Of a stretch of DNA of 64,000 nt, positions 46,049 through 53,583 are shown piece by piece. The translations under genes were made by a program, and so were the position numbers. The notes under the pieces were generated by a model that was not told where the DNA came from, did not search any database, and saw nothing but the letters and a program-made list of their open reading frames with translations. The stretch is from the NCBI GenBank assembly GCA_016935755.1, contig JAFGQI010000015.1, positions 62,001 through 126,000 of the forward strand. Direction: 5' to 3'. Source of the DNA: Anaerolineales bacterium (GTDB taxonomy: Bacteria > Chloroflexota > Anaerolineae > Anaerolineales > UBA4823). Positions within the stretch are counted from its first letter, which is position 1. The number at the start of each line of letters is the position of its first letter.

Positions 46049-47299
46049 CTACTTCTGAATATTATTATCATGACATGGCAACAAAATAATAAATGTGGTG
46101 CCATGACCTGGCGTCGATTGGGCGTAGATATCACCGCCATGCGCCTGGATAATTTTCCGGCAGATATAGAGACCCAAACCAGTGCCGCGGACGGATACGT
46201 TTTTCTCTGGAACGCGATAAAACCGGCTGAATATTTTCAGCAGATGTTCTTGGGCGATGCCTGGCCCGAAATCCCGAATGGCGATACGCGCCTGCTCGCC
46301 ATCTTTATCCAGGGTGATCGTCAACCGGGAGCCTGGAGCGTACTTAATGGCGTTATTAAGAATGTTATCGAAAACTTGGGTCAAACGGGTTGGATCCGCC
46401 CATATTTGCAGTCCCGGTTCTATGACCTCCAGATCAATGTGCATCTTATCGGACATGGAACGACCACGTTGGCATATTTCTTTAAGGAGAACTTCTACAC
46501 GGATGGTTTGGAAAGTCATCTGCAGGGTGCCGGTCTGCAGTCGGGAGGAATCCAACAGCATATCAATTAATTCATGCAGCCGGTCGGCTTCTTCTTCGAT
46601 ATAGGTTAAAAACTCCCGCTGGTATTGTTCATCCCAATCTGTATCTTCCCGCAGTAAGGTGGAGGCATATCCCTTGATAAAACCAAGCGGCGTGAGCAGT
46701 TCATGGGTGATGGTGGAGATGAAGTCATCCTGCAGGCTATCCAGTTTGCGGTGCGCTTCCAGGCTGGCAACTTGCTCTACCAGGCGGTGACGTTCTATGA
46801 GTTGGGCGATATGAACAGCAACAAATTCTGCCAGGTGGATCTGTTCGCTGGTGAAGTTTGGCCCGCCAAAACGAATAAAAACCAACCCGCCAATGCAGAG
46901 CGTCTGTCCCACTGACTGGAGGTCGCTGATCTTGAGGGGGAGGCCCAAAGAGTGGCGAACGTTTGTTCGATCTTCTTTGCTTCCGCTGCTCTCCTCAATG
47001 CGCACAACCACGGTTCCGGATTGATAGGTGTCCTGGGCGGTCAATTCGCCCCAGGCCAGGTCTGCTTCTCGGAAGCGCCCGCGTCCGATGGCGCGGGCAT
47101 ATACAGGCTCCAGGCCGGCTTCACCACGCTCTTCATATAATACAACACTATCGAATATGAAGATAGAGCGCAGCAGTCGCGTTATTTGGTTGAGGGTAGC
47201 TTCTTGATCTAATCCTCCGGCTACGGCCTGGCTGATGGCATAAATTGCTTCCAGCTCTTGAGGAGGTAAATTAGGTGGGTATTTCTTCTCTTCGCTCAT
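46049..47299 (-). CDS. GAF-domain sensor histidine kinase
   Basis: An N-terminal GAF-like sensory domain (about residues 15-175) is followed by a short coiled segment. The HisKA domain carries the phospho-accepting histidine in FISTITHELLTPLGFIKGYAS, and the HATPase domain shows DNILNNAIKYAP, IRDFGPGI and GTGLGLYICRKI. There is no membrane segment, so the kinase is cytoplasmic; the ligand of the GAF domain is unknown. It lies between another kinase (47330) and its response regulator (45345), all on the minus strand. Confidence 0.92.
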   Translation of the reverse strand: MSEEKKYPPNLPPQELEAIYAISQAVAGGLDQEATLNQITRLLRSIFIFDSVVLYEERGEAGLEPVYARAIGRGRFREADLAWGELTAQDTYQSGTVVVRIEESSGSKEDRTNVRHSLGLPLKISDLQSVGQTLCIGGLVFIRFGGPNFTSEQIHLAEFVAVHIAQLIERHRLVEQVASLEAHRKLDSLQDDFISTITHELLTPLGFIKGYASTLLREDTDWDEQYQREFLTYIEEEADRLHELIDMLLDSSRLQTGTLQMTFQTIRVEVLLKEICQRGRSMSDKMHIDLEVIEPGLQIWADPTRLTQVFDNILNNAIKYAPGSRLTITLDKDGEQARIAIRDFGPGIAQEHLLKIFSRFYRVPEKNVSVRGTGLGLYICRKIIQAHGGDIYAQSTPGHGTTFIILLPCHDNNIQK

Positions 47300-47329
47300 A
47301 CGGTGGCTCTGGCCTGGCGCGTGAAGGGC

Positions 47330-48472
47330 CTAAATGGCGGGTAAGCTGAATTCAAAACGTGAGCCTCTTCCCACAACTGAACGAACAACGATTTGGGTCC
47401 CGTGGGCTTCAATGATCCGCCTCACCATAGCCAACCCAAGGCCGGTTCCGGAATACCGCCGGGTGGTGTTCCCGTCCAGCTGATGGAAGGGTTCGAAGAT
47501 TTCAGCAATCTGTTCTTTGGGGATACCAATCCCGCTGTCCATGACTGCAACGGTTACGATTCCATCTTCAGAAGTAGCTTGAACAGCTACTTTGCCTCCC
47601 TTGGGGGTGAATTTTAAGGCATTATCTAGCAGCTGCATAATGACCCAGGCGATTTTTTCTTCATCGACCTTGACAGAAAGTGAAGCTTCGGGAAGATTGG
47701 CAGCCAGGGCAATCTCTTGGCTGCTGGCTTTATGCCGGGAGCGATCAATAGCTATACGGATCATGCTCTTTAGCTCAACTTCCTGCAAATCCAGACTCAA
47801 TTCACCTCGCGAGGCCAGGGAGAACTGGATCAGATCTTCGATCAACCGTTCCAACCTTTCCTCTGCGCGTTTCATCACCTCCATTGCTTCAGCCTGGGCT
47901 GAGGTTAATGGCCCTAAACCACTATCGGCTAGAATATCCAGATAGCCTTTGATATGGGTGAGAGGCGTGCGTAATTCGTGAGAAATATTTGCAATAAAGT
48001 TGGATTTTAACTTGTTGAGCTCGGTTAACCGTTCAAGCGCTTTCTGAAGTTCAGCAGTGCGCTCTTCCACTCTCTGCGTCAGTCGTTGGTTGGCGTTATT
48101 CAAAGCCTGGTGCAGGTTCAGGATGCGAGTGGTAATCACCTGGTCCAGGTCTTCCCGGCTGATCAGGCCCAGCTCCAACAAAGCCTGCCCGACCAGTATG
48201 GGTTTGCCAGTTGAAGAGTGATCTTTCTGGTACGCCAGGGCTCTCTGCAAATCTTCCGGGCGAATAAGCCCCTGCTCGATCATCGTGTCGCCGATGCGTG
48301 GCACCAGCACTTCGGGGGCAATCGGTACACCGGTAGGGATTATCTCTGGCGTGATCACATCCTGTTCAGCCAGCACAGCTGCCACAGCTATGTCAACGCC
48401 ACAATGTTCGCAATACCGGTTCTTGGGATGGACCTTACGTCCACAACGAGGACAGGAAATTTCGGAGCCCAT
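47330..48472 (-). CDS. Zinc-ribbon, MshEN-like histidine kinase
   Basis: Order of parts: zinc ribbon CPRCGRKVHPKNRYCEHCG (about residues 6-26); a linker; a segment RIGDTMIEQGLIRPEDLQRALAYQ plus VGQALLELGLISREDL that follows the MshEN consensus (c-di-GMP-binding N-terminal domain of GspE/MshE ATPases); a coiled coil (NQRLTQRVEERTAELQKALERL); HisKA with FIANISHELRTPLTHIKGY; and HATPase with DNALKFTP, DSGIGIP and GTGLGLAMVRRI. MshEN domains on kinases are a way to feed c-di-GMP into phosphorelays. The spacing between the two MshEN halves is 11 rather than 9 residues, so ligand binding is unproven. Start ATG 48472 is preferred to the GTG at 48481. Confidence 0.88.
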   Translation of the reverse strand: MGSEISCPRCGRKVHPKNRYCEHCGVDIAVAAVLAEQDVITPEIIPTGVPIAPEVLVPRIGDTMIEQGLIRPEDLQRALAYQKDHSSTGKPILVGQALLELGLISREDLDQVITTRILNLHQALNNANQRLTQRVEERTAELQKALERLTELNKLKSNFIANISHELRTPLTHIKGYLDILADSGLGPLTSAQAEAMEVMKRAEERLERLIEDLIQFSLASRGELSLDLQEVELKSMIRIAIDRSRHKASSQEIALAANLPEASLSVKVDEEKIAWVIMQLLDNALKFTPKGGKVAVQATSEDGIVTVAVMDSGIGIPKEQIAEIFEPFHQLDGNTTRRYSGTGLGLAMVRRIIEAHGTQIVVRSVVGRGSRFEFSLPAI

Positions 48473-48685
48473 GGTCACCACCAGTTTCTATAGATAATCA
48501 TATCATATCTCTATTCGGTTATGCAGGTCTTCCAACCTACTGATATTTTTTCGCTCAAGGCTTACGTCATTGTTAAGTATCTGAAAGGTGTAGAGAAGGA
48601 TTATTATGGTAAATTATTAGGGAATGGTTTGCCCTCAGGCAGAACATCAATCTATAAATAAAGAACCGGAGTCTGATCTGGGAAC

Positions 48686-49147
48686 ATGGTTTCACCGAGC
48701 ATGACCACCTACAACAGCACACTATTGTTTAACCCAACCCAGGCAGCCAGAGTGTTGGTAGTCGATGATGATATTGACACTACGGATCTGCTCAAGATCA
48801 TCCTGGAGCCGAATGCTTTTGAAGTGTTTACTGCTAACTCTGGTCTGGAAGGCGTGGAGATGGTGCGTGAGCTGAACCCAGATGTGGTTATTCTGGATTT
48901 GCTGATGCCCGGCCTGGATGGGATGGGGGTATGCAAGGAAGTGCGCCAGTTCAGTCAGGTGCCGATCCTGGTGTTATCTGCGGTGAGCAAACCGGGTATT
49001 GTGGCAGAAGCTTTAAACGTAGGGGCAGACGATTATCTTACAAAACCGATGAAGAGCAGCGTATTGATCGCGCACTTGAAGAAACTGGTGCGCCGTTCCC
49101 GCGCTGAACAAGACGCAAACCGGGAGAACCAGCCCTCTCCTGAGTAA
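48686..49147 (+). CDS. Single-domain response regulator (receiver)
   Basis: A receiver domain without an output domain: VLVVDDDIDTTDLLKIIL, phospho-acceptor Asp in VVILDLLMPGLDG, Ser in LVLSAVS, and Lys in YLTKPM. The first about 20 residues and the charged last 20 are extra. Such proteins relay phosphate or act through protein contact. It is divergent from the zinc-ribbon/MshEN kinase gene across a 213-base gap, making that kinase a possible partner. A TGGTAAATT motif at 48607-48615 may be its -10. The alternate start is ATG 48701. Confidence 0.88.
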   Translation: MVSPSMTTYNSTLLFNPTQAARVLVVDDDIDTTDLLKIILEPNAFEVFTANSGLEGVEMVRELNPDVVILDLLMPGLDGMGVCKEVRQFSQVPILVLSAVSKPGIVAEALNVGADDYLTKPMKSSVLIAHLKKLVRRSRAEQDANRENQPSPE

Positions 49148-49208
49148 AACCCTTTGACGAGTGCGTGACTTGAGTTAGAATAGAGGAAATCTTCTCAGGA
49201 GGACTACC

Positions 49209-49505
49209 GTGCAAACCTGTTCTAAGTGTCATGCTCAGCTGCCCGATTCGGTCACCCATTGCACCCAATGTAATGCAGATCTGATGGAATGGTCTGAAAC
49301 CGCTGTGGCGCTCAAACGGCTGCAAGCCAATCCGCGCGTCAACTATATCCGCATCGCGGTGTCGCAGGACTGCTGCCCGGCCTGTCGCCAGGCGGAGGGG
49401 GCGTATGCGAAGGATTCGACGCCGCGGCTGCCAATCGAGGGCTGCTCGCATGAGCTAGGCTGCCGCTGTTTTTACCAGCCGGTGCTTGAGGAAATCTATC
49501 CCTGA
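49209..49505 (+). CDS. Small double zinc-site protein of unknown function
   Basis: This 98-residue protein starts with GTG behind a strong AGGAGG. An N-terminal zinc ribbon (CSKCHAQLPDSVTHCTQC, about residues 4-21) is followed by a second cysteine-rich part (CCPACRQAEGAY and CSHELGCRCFY). The second half resembles the phage-minor-head-type C-x2-C ... C-x-C arrangement, but I do not assign a function. It ends overlapping the convergent tRNA nucleotidyltransferase gene by 10 bases. Confidence 0.7.
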   Translation: MQTCSKCHAQLPDSVTHCTQCNADLMEWSETAVALKRLQANPRVNYIRIAVSQDCCPACRQAEGAYAKDSTPRLPIEGCSHELGCRCFYQPVLEEIYP

Positions 49506-50992
49506 TTTTTGCTGATCCAGAGACGGGCAAAGTCCAGAGCTTCCTCGCGGGTGTGGATTTCACCGGCGGCTTGTGATTCACGCAGTTCATCCAGCAGTTG
49601 GCCGATGAGTTTGCCCGGTGTCAGGTTGAAGGTTTGGATTAATTCATAACCATTCAGCAGGGCAGGGGGGGACACTGTTCGCGGATTCTCCCACCAGGTC
49701 TCAAGCAAAGTTCGCACCACTTCCAATTGGCGCGCCCATATTTCTTGTGGCAGGCTGGATTCATAGGTGGCCAGCGTGTCTGCCAGGGCGAGCAGGCCTA
49801 TATCCACGCCAGCTGGTCCACAGTCGCGAAAATAGCGGTAGATAGCACGCTTTGTGGGCATTTCGGGCAGCTTCGCCAGCAAGATCGGGCGCATGTGGTT
49901 TCCCACGATGATTTTCAGGCGCTCGACTTCGTTGTTGCTCAACCGGAGCTGATGGCCGCGTTTGCCAGCTAATTGGGAGCCAATGCGCTCATGATCAATG
50001 AAGCGGATGCGTCTATTTTCATCCATCTTGCGTGTGGCTGGTTTACCGATGTCGTGATAAAGCGCAGCCATGATGAGAAGAGCTTTGATGGATCGCTCTG
50101 GATTTAAGGGTGATTTTAGATGCTCATCCAGTTGAGAGCGATAGCGACCCAGACGGAGGGAGACCAGACCATAGGTCCAGTTGGCTGAAATTTCTGGATC
50201 TGGTTCTTGAGCCAGTACATTCAGGAGGGTGTGTAATTTTTGGGCAGCCGCCAGGGTGTGTGTCCAGGCATCATGAGTATGTGGAAGTGGTTGGGTAATG
50301 CCCTTTAGAGCGCTAAGTTCGGGCAGGGTGTACGGTAAAGCGCCGAGAAGATCCAATGTTCGGATCGCAGCCGCCGGGCGGGGGCCATCCAGAATCCTGA
50401 AGATTTCATCGCGCAGGCGCTCGCGTGAGACATCCACCAGCAGCGGCGCCGCCTCCCGGATCAGTTGTTGGGTTTGTGGGTCAATTTTTAGCCCCAGGGC
50501 GATGGCCTGGCGCACCGCGCGCACTGCGCGAACCGGATCATTTCGGATAGAAGTTTCAGAGCAGGCGCGCAGTTGCCTGTGGCGTAAATCGGCAGCCCCA
50601 TTCAGTGGATCCACCAGGGAACAGTCATTGTGCAGGGCAAGCGCCATGGCGTTGATGGTGAAGTCACGATCGCGCAGATCGCTTTCCAAATCTGGCCCGC
50701 GCATGGCGGCAATATCCAGGCATTTCAATTCACCCAGCGGCTCGCTCAGGAAAAGCCGGACGGTATCTCTTTCAACATCCAGCGGGTAAAATGCGGCCTT
50801 CAGGTGATGCGCCAGCTTGCGCCCGGTCTCGATGACATTGCCAGGTAGAATCAGATCCAGATCGTGGATCGGGCGGTCTAACATGGCGTCTCGGATAGCT
50901 CCCCCGACCACGTAAAGGGGGGTGTCTTCAGGTAGAAAAGCCTGGATTTGTTTCAGCAGGTCAAGAGGCAGGTGCGATGAGAATGTTGTCAT
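49496..50992 (-). CDS. cca: tRNA nucleotidyltransferase with HD domain (CCA- or CC-adding)
   Basis: This is a class II nucleotidyltransferase. The head has YVVGGAIRDAMLDRPIHDLDLIL with the catalytic DxD, RDRDFTINAMAL, and NDPVRAVRAVRQAIALG. A neck/body follows, then an HD phosphohydrolase-type domain (ALYHDIGKPATRK, IVGNHM). The protein is 498 residues. Because the window also encodes the DHH-CBS A-adding-type enzyme, this copy is likely the CC-adding partner; a full CCA-adding enzyme cannot be excluded. It overlaps hpt by 4 bases, giving the order tdk-hpt-cca. Confidence 0.88.
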   Translation of the reverse strand: MTTFSSHLPLDLLKQIQAFLPEDTPLYVVGGAIRDAMLDRPIHDLDLILPGNVIETGRKLAHHLKAAFYPLDVERDTVRLFLSEPLGELKCLDIAAMRGPDLESDLRDRDFTINAMALALHNDCSLVDPLNGAADLRHRQLRACSETSIRNDPVRAVRAVRQAIALGLKIDPQTQQLIREAAPLLVDVSRERLRDEIFRILDGPRPAAAIRTLDLLGALPYTLPELSALKGITQPLPHTHDAWTHTLAAAQKLHTLLNVLAQEPDPEISANWTYGLVSLRLGRYRSQLDEHLKSPLNPERSIKALLIMAALYHDIGKPATRKMDENRRIRFIDHERIGSQLAGKRGHQLRLSNNEVERLKIIVGNHMRPILLAKLPEMPTKRAIYRYFRDCGPAGVDIGLLALADTLATYESSLPQEIWARQLEVVRTLLETWWENPRTVSPPALLNGYELIQTFNLTPGKLIGQLLDELRESQAAGEIHTREEALDFARLWISKNQG

Positions 50993-51543
50993 CCTTCGGG
51001 ATGGTAGCGGTTCAGGTCAACGGTGGCGATGAAAGGCAGATTGCGATAATAACCGTCCATATCCAATCCGTATCCGAAGACAAACTTGTTTGGGATTCGA
51101 AAACCAAAATAGTGGATTGGGACATCTACTTCACGGCGTTCGGGTTTGTCCAGCATGGTGCAGACGCGCAGGCTGTTTGGATGGCGGGTGTTCAGAAATT
51201 CCAGGACGGAGGCAATCGTATAGCCGCTGTCAACGATATCCTCAACCAGCAGCACATTTCGATTGTGAATATCATCCTTTAAGTCCAGCGTGATGCGCAC
51301 CTGCCCGGTGGACTGGCGAGTAAATCCATAGGACGACACCGCCATGAAATCCAATGTATTGGGCACAGTCAGGTGACGCATCAGATCGGTGAGGAAAACC
51401 ACCCCGCCGCGTAAGATGCAGATCAGGTGTAAATCCTTCCCCTGGTAATCTGCGCTGATTTGCTCAGCAAGCTCAACAACACGCGCTTGCAGCACTTCTT
51501 CGGGTATTAAGATTTCATCAAGAAACTGGCGGTAGTCCTGCAT
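50989..51543 (-). CDS. hpt: Hypoxanthine phosphoribosyltransferase
   Basis: This salvage enzyme converts hypoxanthine or guanine and PRPP to IMP or GMP. The PRPP-binding motif is VLLVEDIVDSGYT; other family segments are ICILRGGVVFLTDLMRHL and the C-terminal GYGLDMDGYYRNLPFIATV. I start at ATG 51543 (MQDYRQFLDE), which has AAAGGA 6 bases upstream; the track start 51549 is a TTG. The 184-residue length is standard. It sits 2 bases after tdk, and the two salvage genes are clearly co-expressed. Confidence 0.94.
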   Translation of the reverse strand: MQDYRQFLDEILIPEEVLQARVVELAEQISADYQGKDLHLICILRGGVVFLTDLMRHLTVPNTLDFMAVSSYGFTRQSTGQVRITLDLKDDIHNRNVLLVEDIVDSGYTIASVLEFLNTRHPNSLRVCTMLDKPERREVDVPIHYFGFRIPNKFVFGYGLDMDGYYRNLPFIATVDLNRYHPEG

Positions 51544-51545
51544 AA

Positions 51546-52118
51546 TCAATCCTTTGGCACCTGGTGGTGCAGCCGGCAGCGGGCCTCATACATCTCCGCA
51601 GCGCCAACAATCACCACCGGATCGTGATAATGCGCCGGCTTTCCGTTGACCAGGCGCTGGGTGCGGCTGGCGGGTTCACCGCACACCATACAGATGGCGT
51701 GCAGTTTGTCCACTACCTCTGCTTTGGCCATCAAGACTGGCATGGGGCCAAAAGGTTCACCGCGGAAATCGGTATCCAGCCCGGCGACAATCACCCGCAA
51801 ACCCCGGTCAGCCAGCAGTTGGGCAATGTCGATGATCTTATCATCGAAGAATTGGGCTTCATCGATGCCAACCACAGTGGTATCGCTGTCCAGCCGTTTG
51901 AGGATTTCACCAGAGCCCTGCACTGGCAGCGCGGCGAATTCTGTCCCCGCATGCGACTTGACCTTCTCCACGGCGTAGCGGGTATCAATAGCGGGCTTGA
52001 AGACCTGCACCTTCTGACGGGCAATCGTAGCCCGGCGCAATCGCCTGATCAGTTCATCCGTTTTTCCGCAAAACATAGATCCGGTAATGACTTCGATCGA
52101 ACCCGTGTGGTGTTTCAT
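51546..52118 (-). CDS. tdk: Thymidine kinase
   Basis: This is a type II thymidine kinase of the salvage pathway. P-loop [15 protein letters not shown] is near the N terminus, the lasso and [10 protein letters not shown] segment in the middle, [14 protein letters not shown], and the structural zinc site with CMVCGEPA and a later CRLHH. The 190-residue length is typical. GAGGAGCGCC precedes the ATG. A terminator separates it from the ribosomal operon upstream. Confidence 0.95.
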   Translation of the reverse strand: MKHHTGSIEVITGSMFCGKTDELIRRLRRATIARQKVQVFKPAIDTRYAVEKVKSHAGTEFAALPVQGSGEILKRLDSDTTVVGIDEAQFFDDKIIDIAQLLADRGLRVIVAGLDTDFRGEPFGPMPVLMAKAEVVDKLHAICMVCGEPASRTQRLVNGKPAHYHDPVVIVGAAEMYEARCRLHHQVPKD

Positions 52119-52183
52119 GGCGCTCCTCGAGGAAGAATATGGCTTATTTTACCCCCTGCTTCCCCGAACCTGCAAGCCAGGTT

Positions 52184-52230
52184 GATTAAAAAAATTCAGC
52201 CCATCCGGATCTCAGGATGGGCTGAATTTG
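52184..52230 (-). terminator. Terminator of the rplU-rpmA-rpmE operon
   Basis: ATTCAGCCCATCC (52194-52206) and GGATGGGCTGAAT (52215-52227) are perfect complements, followed on the minus strand by TTTTTTTAA. Confidence 0.95.
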
Positions 52231-52244
52231 AGATTTCTTATGGT

Positions 52245-52718
52245 TTAGACGATAATTTCTTCCATAGCAGAGGGCAGTTCGTAGCCCAGCTGGCGCAGGC
52301 GTTTCTTTAAGTCAGCCAATGACTTCCGACCAAAGCCATCGATTGCCAGAACAGCCGCTTCTCCGCTGGCCATCTTATCCAGGATCTGACCAACGGTTGC
52401 AAAGCCAGCTTTGATGAGGGCTTCAGTTGGGCGAGTGCCCAACTCCAGCTCTGCAATGGGGCGATCCATCGAGGTGCGGGCTGCATCGCGGGCTTCCTGA
52501 TCATCGATAAACTGCTGGCGCGCCTGGAGCTTCTTGTAGAAGCGATCAACCTGCCCTTCGGTATCGACGATGCGCTGCTCACCCGTGAAGAACGGGTGGC
52601 ATTTTGAGCATACATCGGTGCGGATTGCTTTCTTGGTAGAACCCGTGGTCCAGGTATTTCCGCACGAACAGGTCACCTGTGCATCCGGGTAATATGTGGG
52701 GTGAATGCCTTGTTTCAT
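52245..52718 (-). CDS. rpmE: 50S ribosomal protein bL31 fused to an RNA polymerase alpha-CTD-like domain
   Basis: Residues 1-70 are a zinc-type bL31 ([17 protein letters not shown], Cys17/Cys19 and Cys37/Cys40, [18 protein letters not shown]). A charged linker follows, and residues about 86-149 match the two helix-hairpin-helix motifs of the alpha C-terminal domain of RNA polymerase: [20 protein letters not shown] and [16 protein letters not shown]. Against E. coli alpha, the Arg at the position of R265 and the Gly/Lys at G296/K298 are kept; the Asn268 position is Glu. Normal bL31 is 65-75 residues, so this 157-residue form is a fusion. The ORF track begins 46 codons upstream inside rpmA; ATG 52718 gives the genuine L31 start. 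Confidence 0.9.
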   Translation of the reverse strand: MKQGIHPTYYPDAQVTCSCGNTWTTGSTKKAIRTDVCSKCHPFFTGEQRIVDTEGQVDRFYKKLQARQQFIDDQEARDAARTSMDRPIAELELGTRPTEALIKAGFATVGQILDKMASGEAAVLAIDGFGRKSLADLKKRLRQLGYELPSAMEEIIV

Positions 52719-52731
52719 AAAAGTTAATTCC

Positions 52732-53007
52732 TTACTGGCTGCTTTCTTTCTCTTCCACCGGTAAAACGCTGATCCGCTTACGGTCGTCGCGGATGTCTTC
52801 GAAGACGACGATGCCATCCAGCATGGCATACAGGGTGTCATCTTTGCCAATACCAACGTTTAAGCCGGGTTTGATATGTGTGCCCCGCTGGCGAACCAGG
52901 ATATTACCGCACAACACGCGTTCCCCGCCATATTTCTTGACGCCGAGGCGTTGACCCTGGCTATCTCGACCATTGCGGACAGAGCCGCCACCTTTTTTGT
53001 GAGCCAT
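52732..53007 (-). CDS. rpmA: 50S ribosomal protein bL27
   Basis: L27 lies near the peptidyl-transferase centre. The 91-residue sequence starts [20 protein letters not shown] directly, without the cleavable N-terminal extension of Firmicutes L27, and has the [16 protein letters not shown] core. It is the second gene of rplU-rpmA-rpmE, 17 bases after rplU and 13 bases before rpmE. The usual third partner obgE is not here. Confidence 0.96.
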   Translation of the reverse strand: MAHKKGGGSVRNGRDSQGQRLGVKKYGGERVLCGNILVRQRGTHIKPGLNVGIGKDDTLYAMLDGIVVFEDIRDDRKRISVLPVEEKESSQ

Positions 53008-53024
53008 AGTAACCTTCCTTCTAC

Positions 53025-53342
53025 CTATTCCATCGAAATGGATTCGATCTGCAGGCGGGTATATTTTTGACGATGCCCCGTCTTTGAGCGGATGCGTTTT
53101 TTGGGCTTGTACCGGAAAACGATCAGCTTGGGGCCTTTTACCTGGGAGACCACCGTAGCCTGAACTTTCACACCGGCTACCACAGGTGTGCCAATGTTGA
53201 TATTGTCGCCATCAACTACCATCAACACACGTTCCAGGTCGACCTGCTCACCAATTTCCGCTGGGAAATGGTCCACTTCGATGGTGCCGCCCTCGACGGC
53301 TTTAAATTGCTTGCCGCCATCTTCTACAATTGCATATTTCAT
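53025..53342 (-). CDS. rplU: 50S ribosomal protein bL21
   Basis: L21 is a 105-residue protein starting [23 protein letters not shown], with [31 protein letters not shown] as the RNA-binding C-terminal part. The ORF track starts at a TTG four codons earlier, but those codons contain the GGAGGAG ribosome binding site; ATG 53342 is the start. It heads the operon and has a strong promoter about 140 bases upstream. Confidence 0.96.
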   Translation of the reverse strand: MKYAIVEDGGKQFKAVEGGTIEVDHFPAEIGEQVDLERVLMVVDGDNINIGTPVVAGVKVQATVVSQVKGPKLIVFRYKPKKRIRSKTGHRQKYTRLQIESISME

Positions 53343-53436
53343 AAGCTCCTCCAAGCTTCACTTCACCACATTCACTGCCCTGCGGGTCCGGCTCAGGCTT
53401 CCAGGCCGTCCAGGCTGCTGTGCGGGGAAGTTGGGG

Positions 53437-53442
53437 ATTATA
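53437..53442 (-). promoter_or_regulatory. Second -10 element in the rplU leader
   Basis: TATAAT preceded by TTG on the minus strand lies 95 bases before rplU, inside the transcript from the stronger promoter. No clear -35 was found. Confidence 0.4.
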
Positions 53443-53487
53443 CAAGATTTTGCCCCAGCAATGTTCTGCCGGGACAATGCGGGCTGT

Positions 53488-53516
53488 ATTATACCGGGGT
53501 TGATCTTGTCTGTCAA
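53488..53516 (-). promoter_or_regulatory. Consensus promoter of the rplU operon
   Basis: On the minus strand TTGACA (53511-53516), exactly 17 bases, and TATAAT (53488-53493): a perfect sigma-70-type promoter, fitting a ribosomal protein operon. It begins 15 bases from the subtilase terminator side. Confidence 0.92.
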
Positions 53517-53530
53517 TGAAAAAGTTTCGG

Positions 53531-53564
53531 GAAAAATAAAAAAGGCGGTCCGCAGACCGCCTTT
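53531..53564 (-). terminator. Terminator of the subtilase gene
   Basis: AAAGGCGGTC (53541-53550) and GACCGCCTTT (53555-53564) pair with a 4-base loop, and the minus strand continues TTTTATTTTTCC. Confidence 0.93.
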
Positions 53565-53583
53565 AGCGTTGATGTAATGGTGG

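Noticed and set aside
52719-52856. 46-codon extension of rpmE
   Set aside because: It overlaps the end of rpmA and would precede the normal L31 start MKQGIHP.
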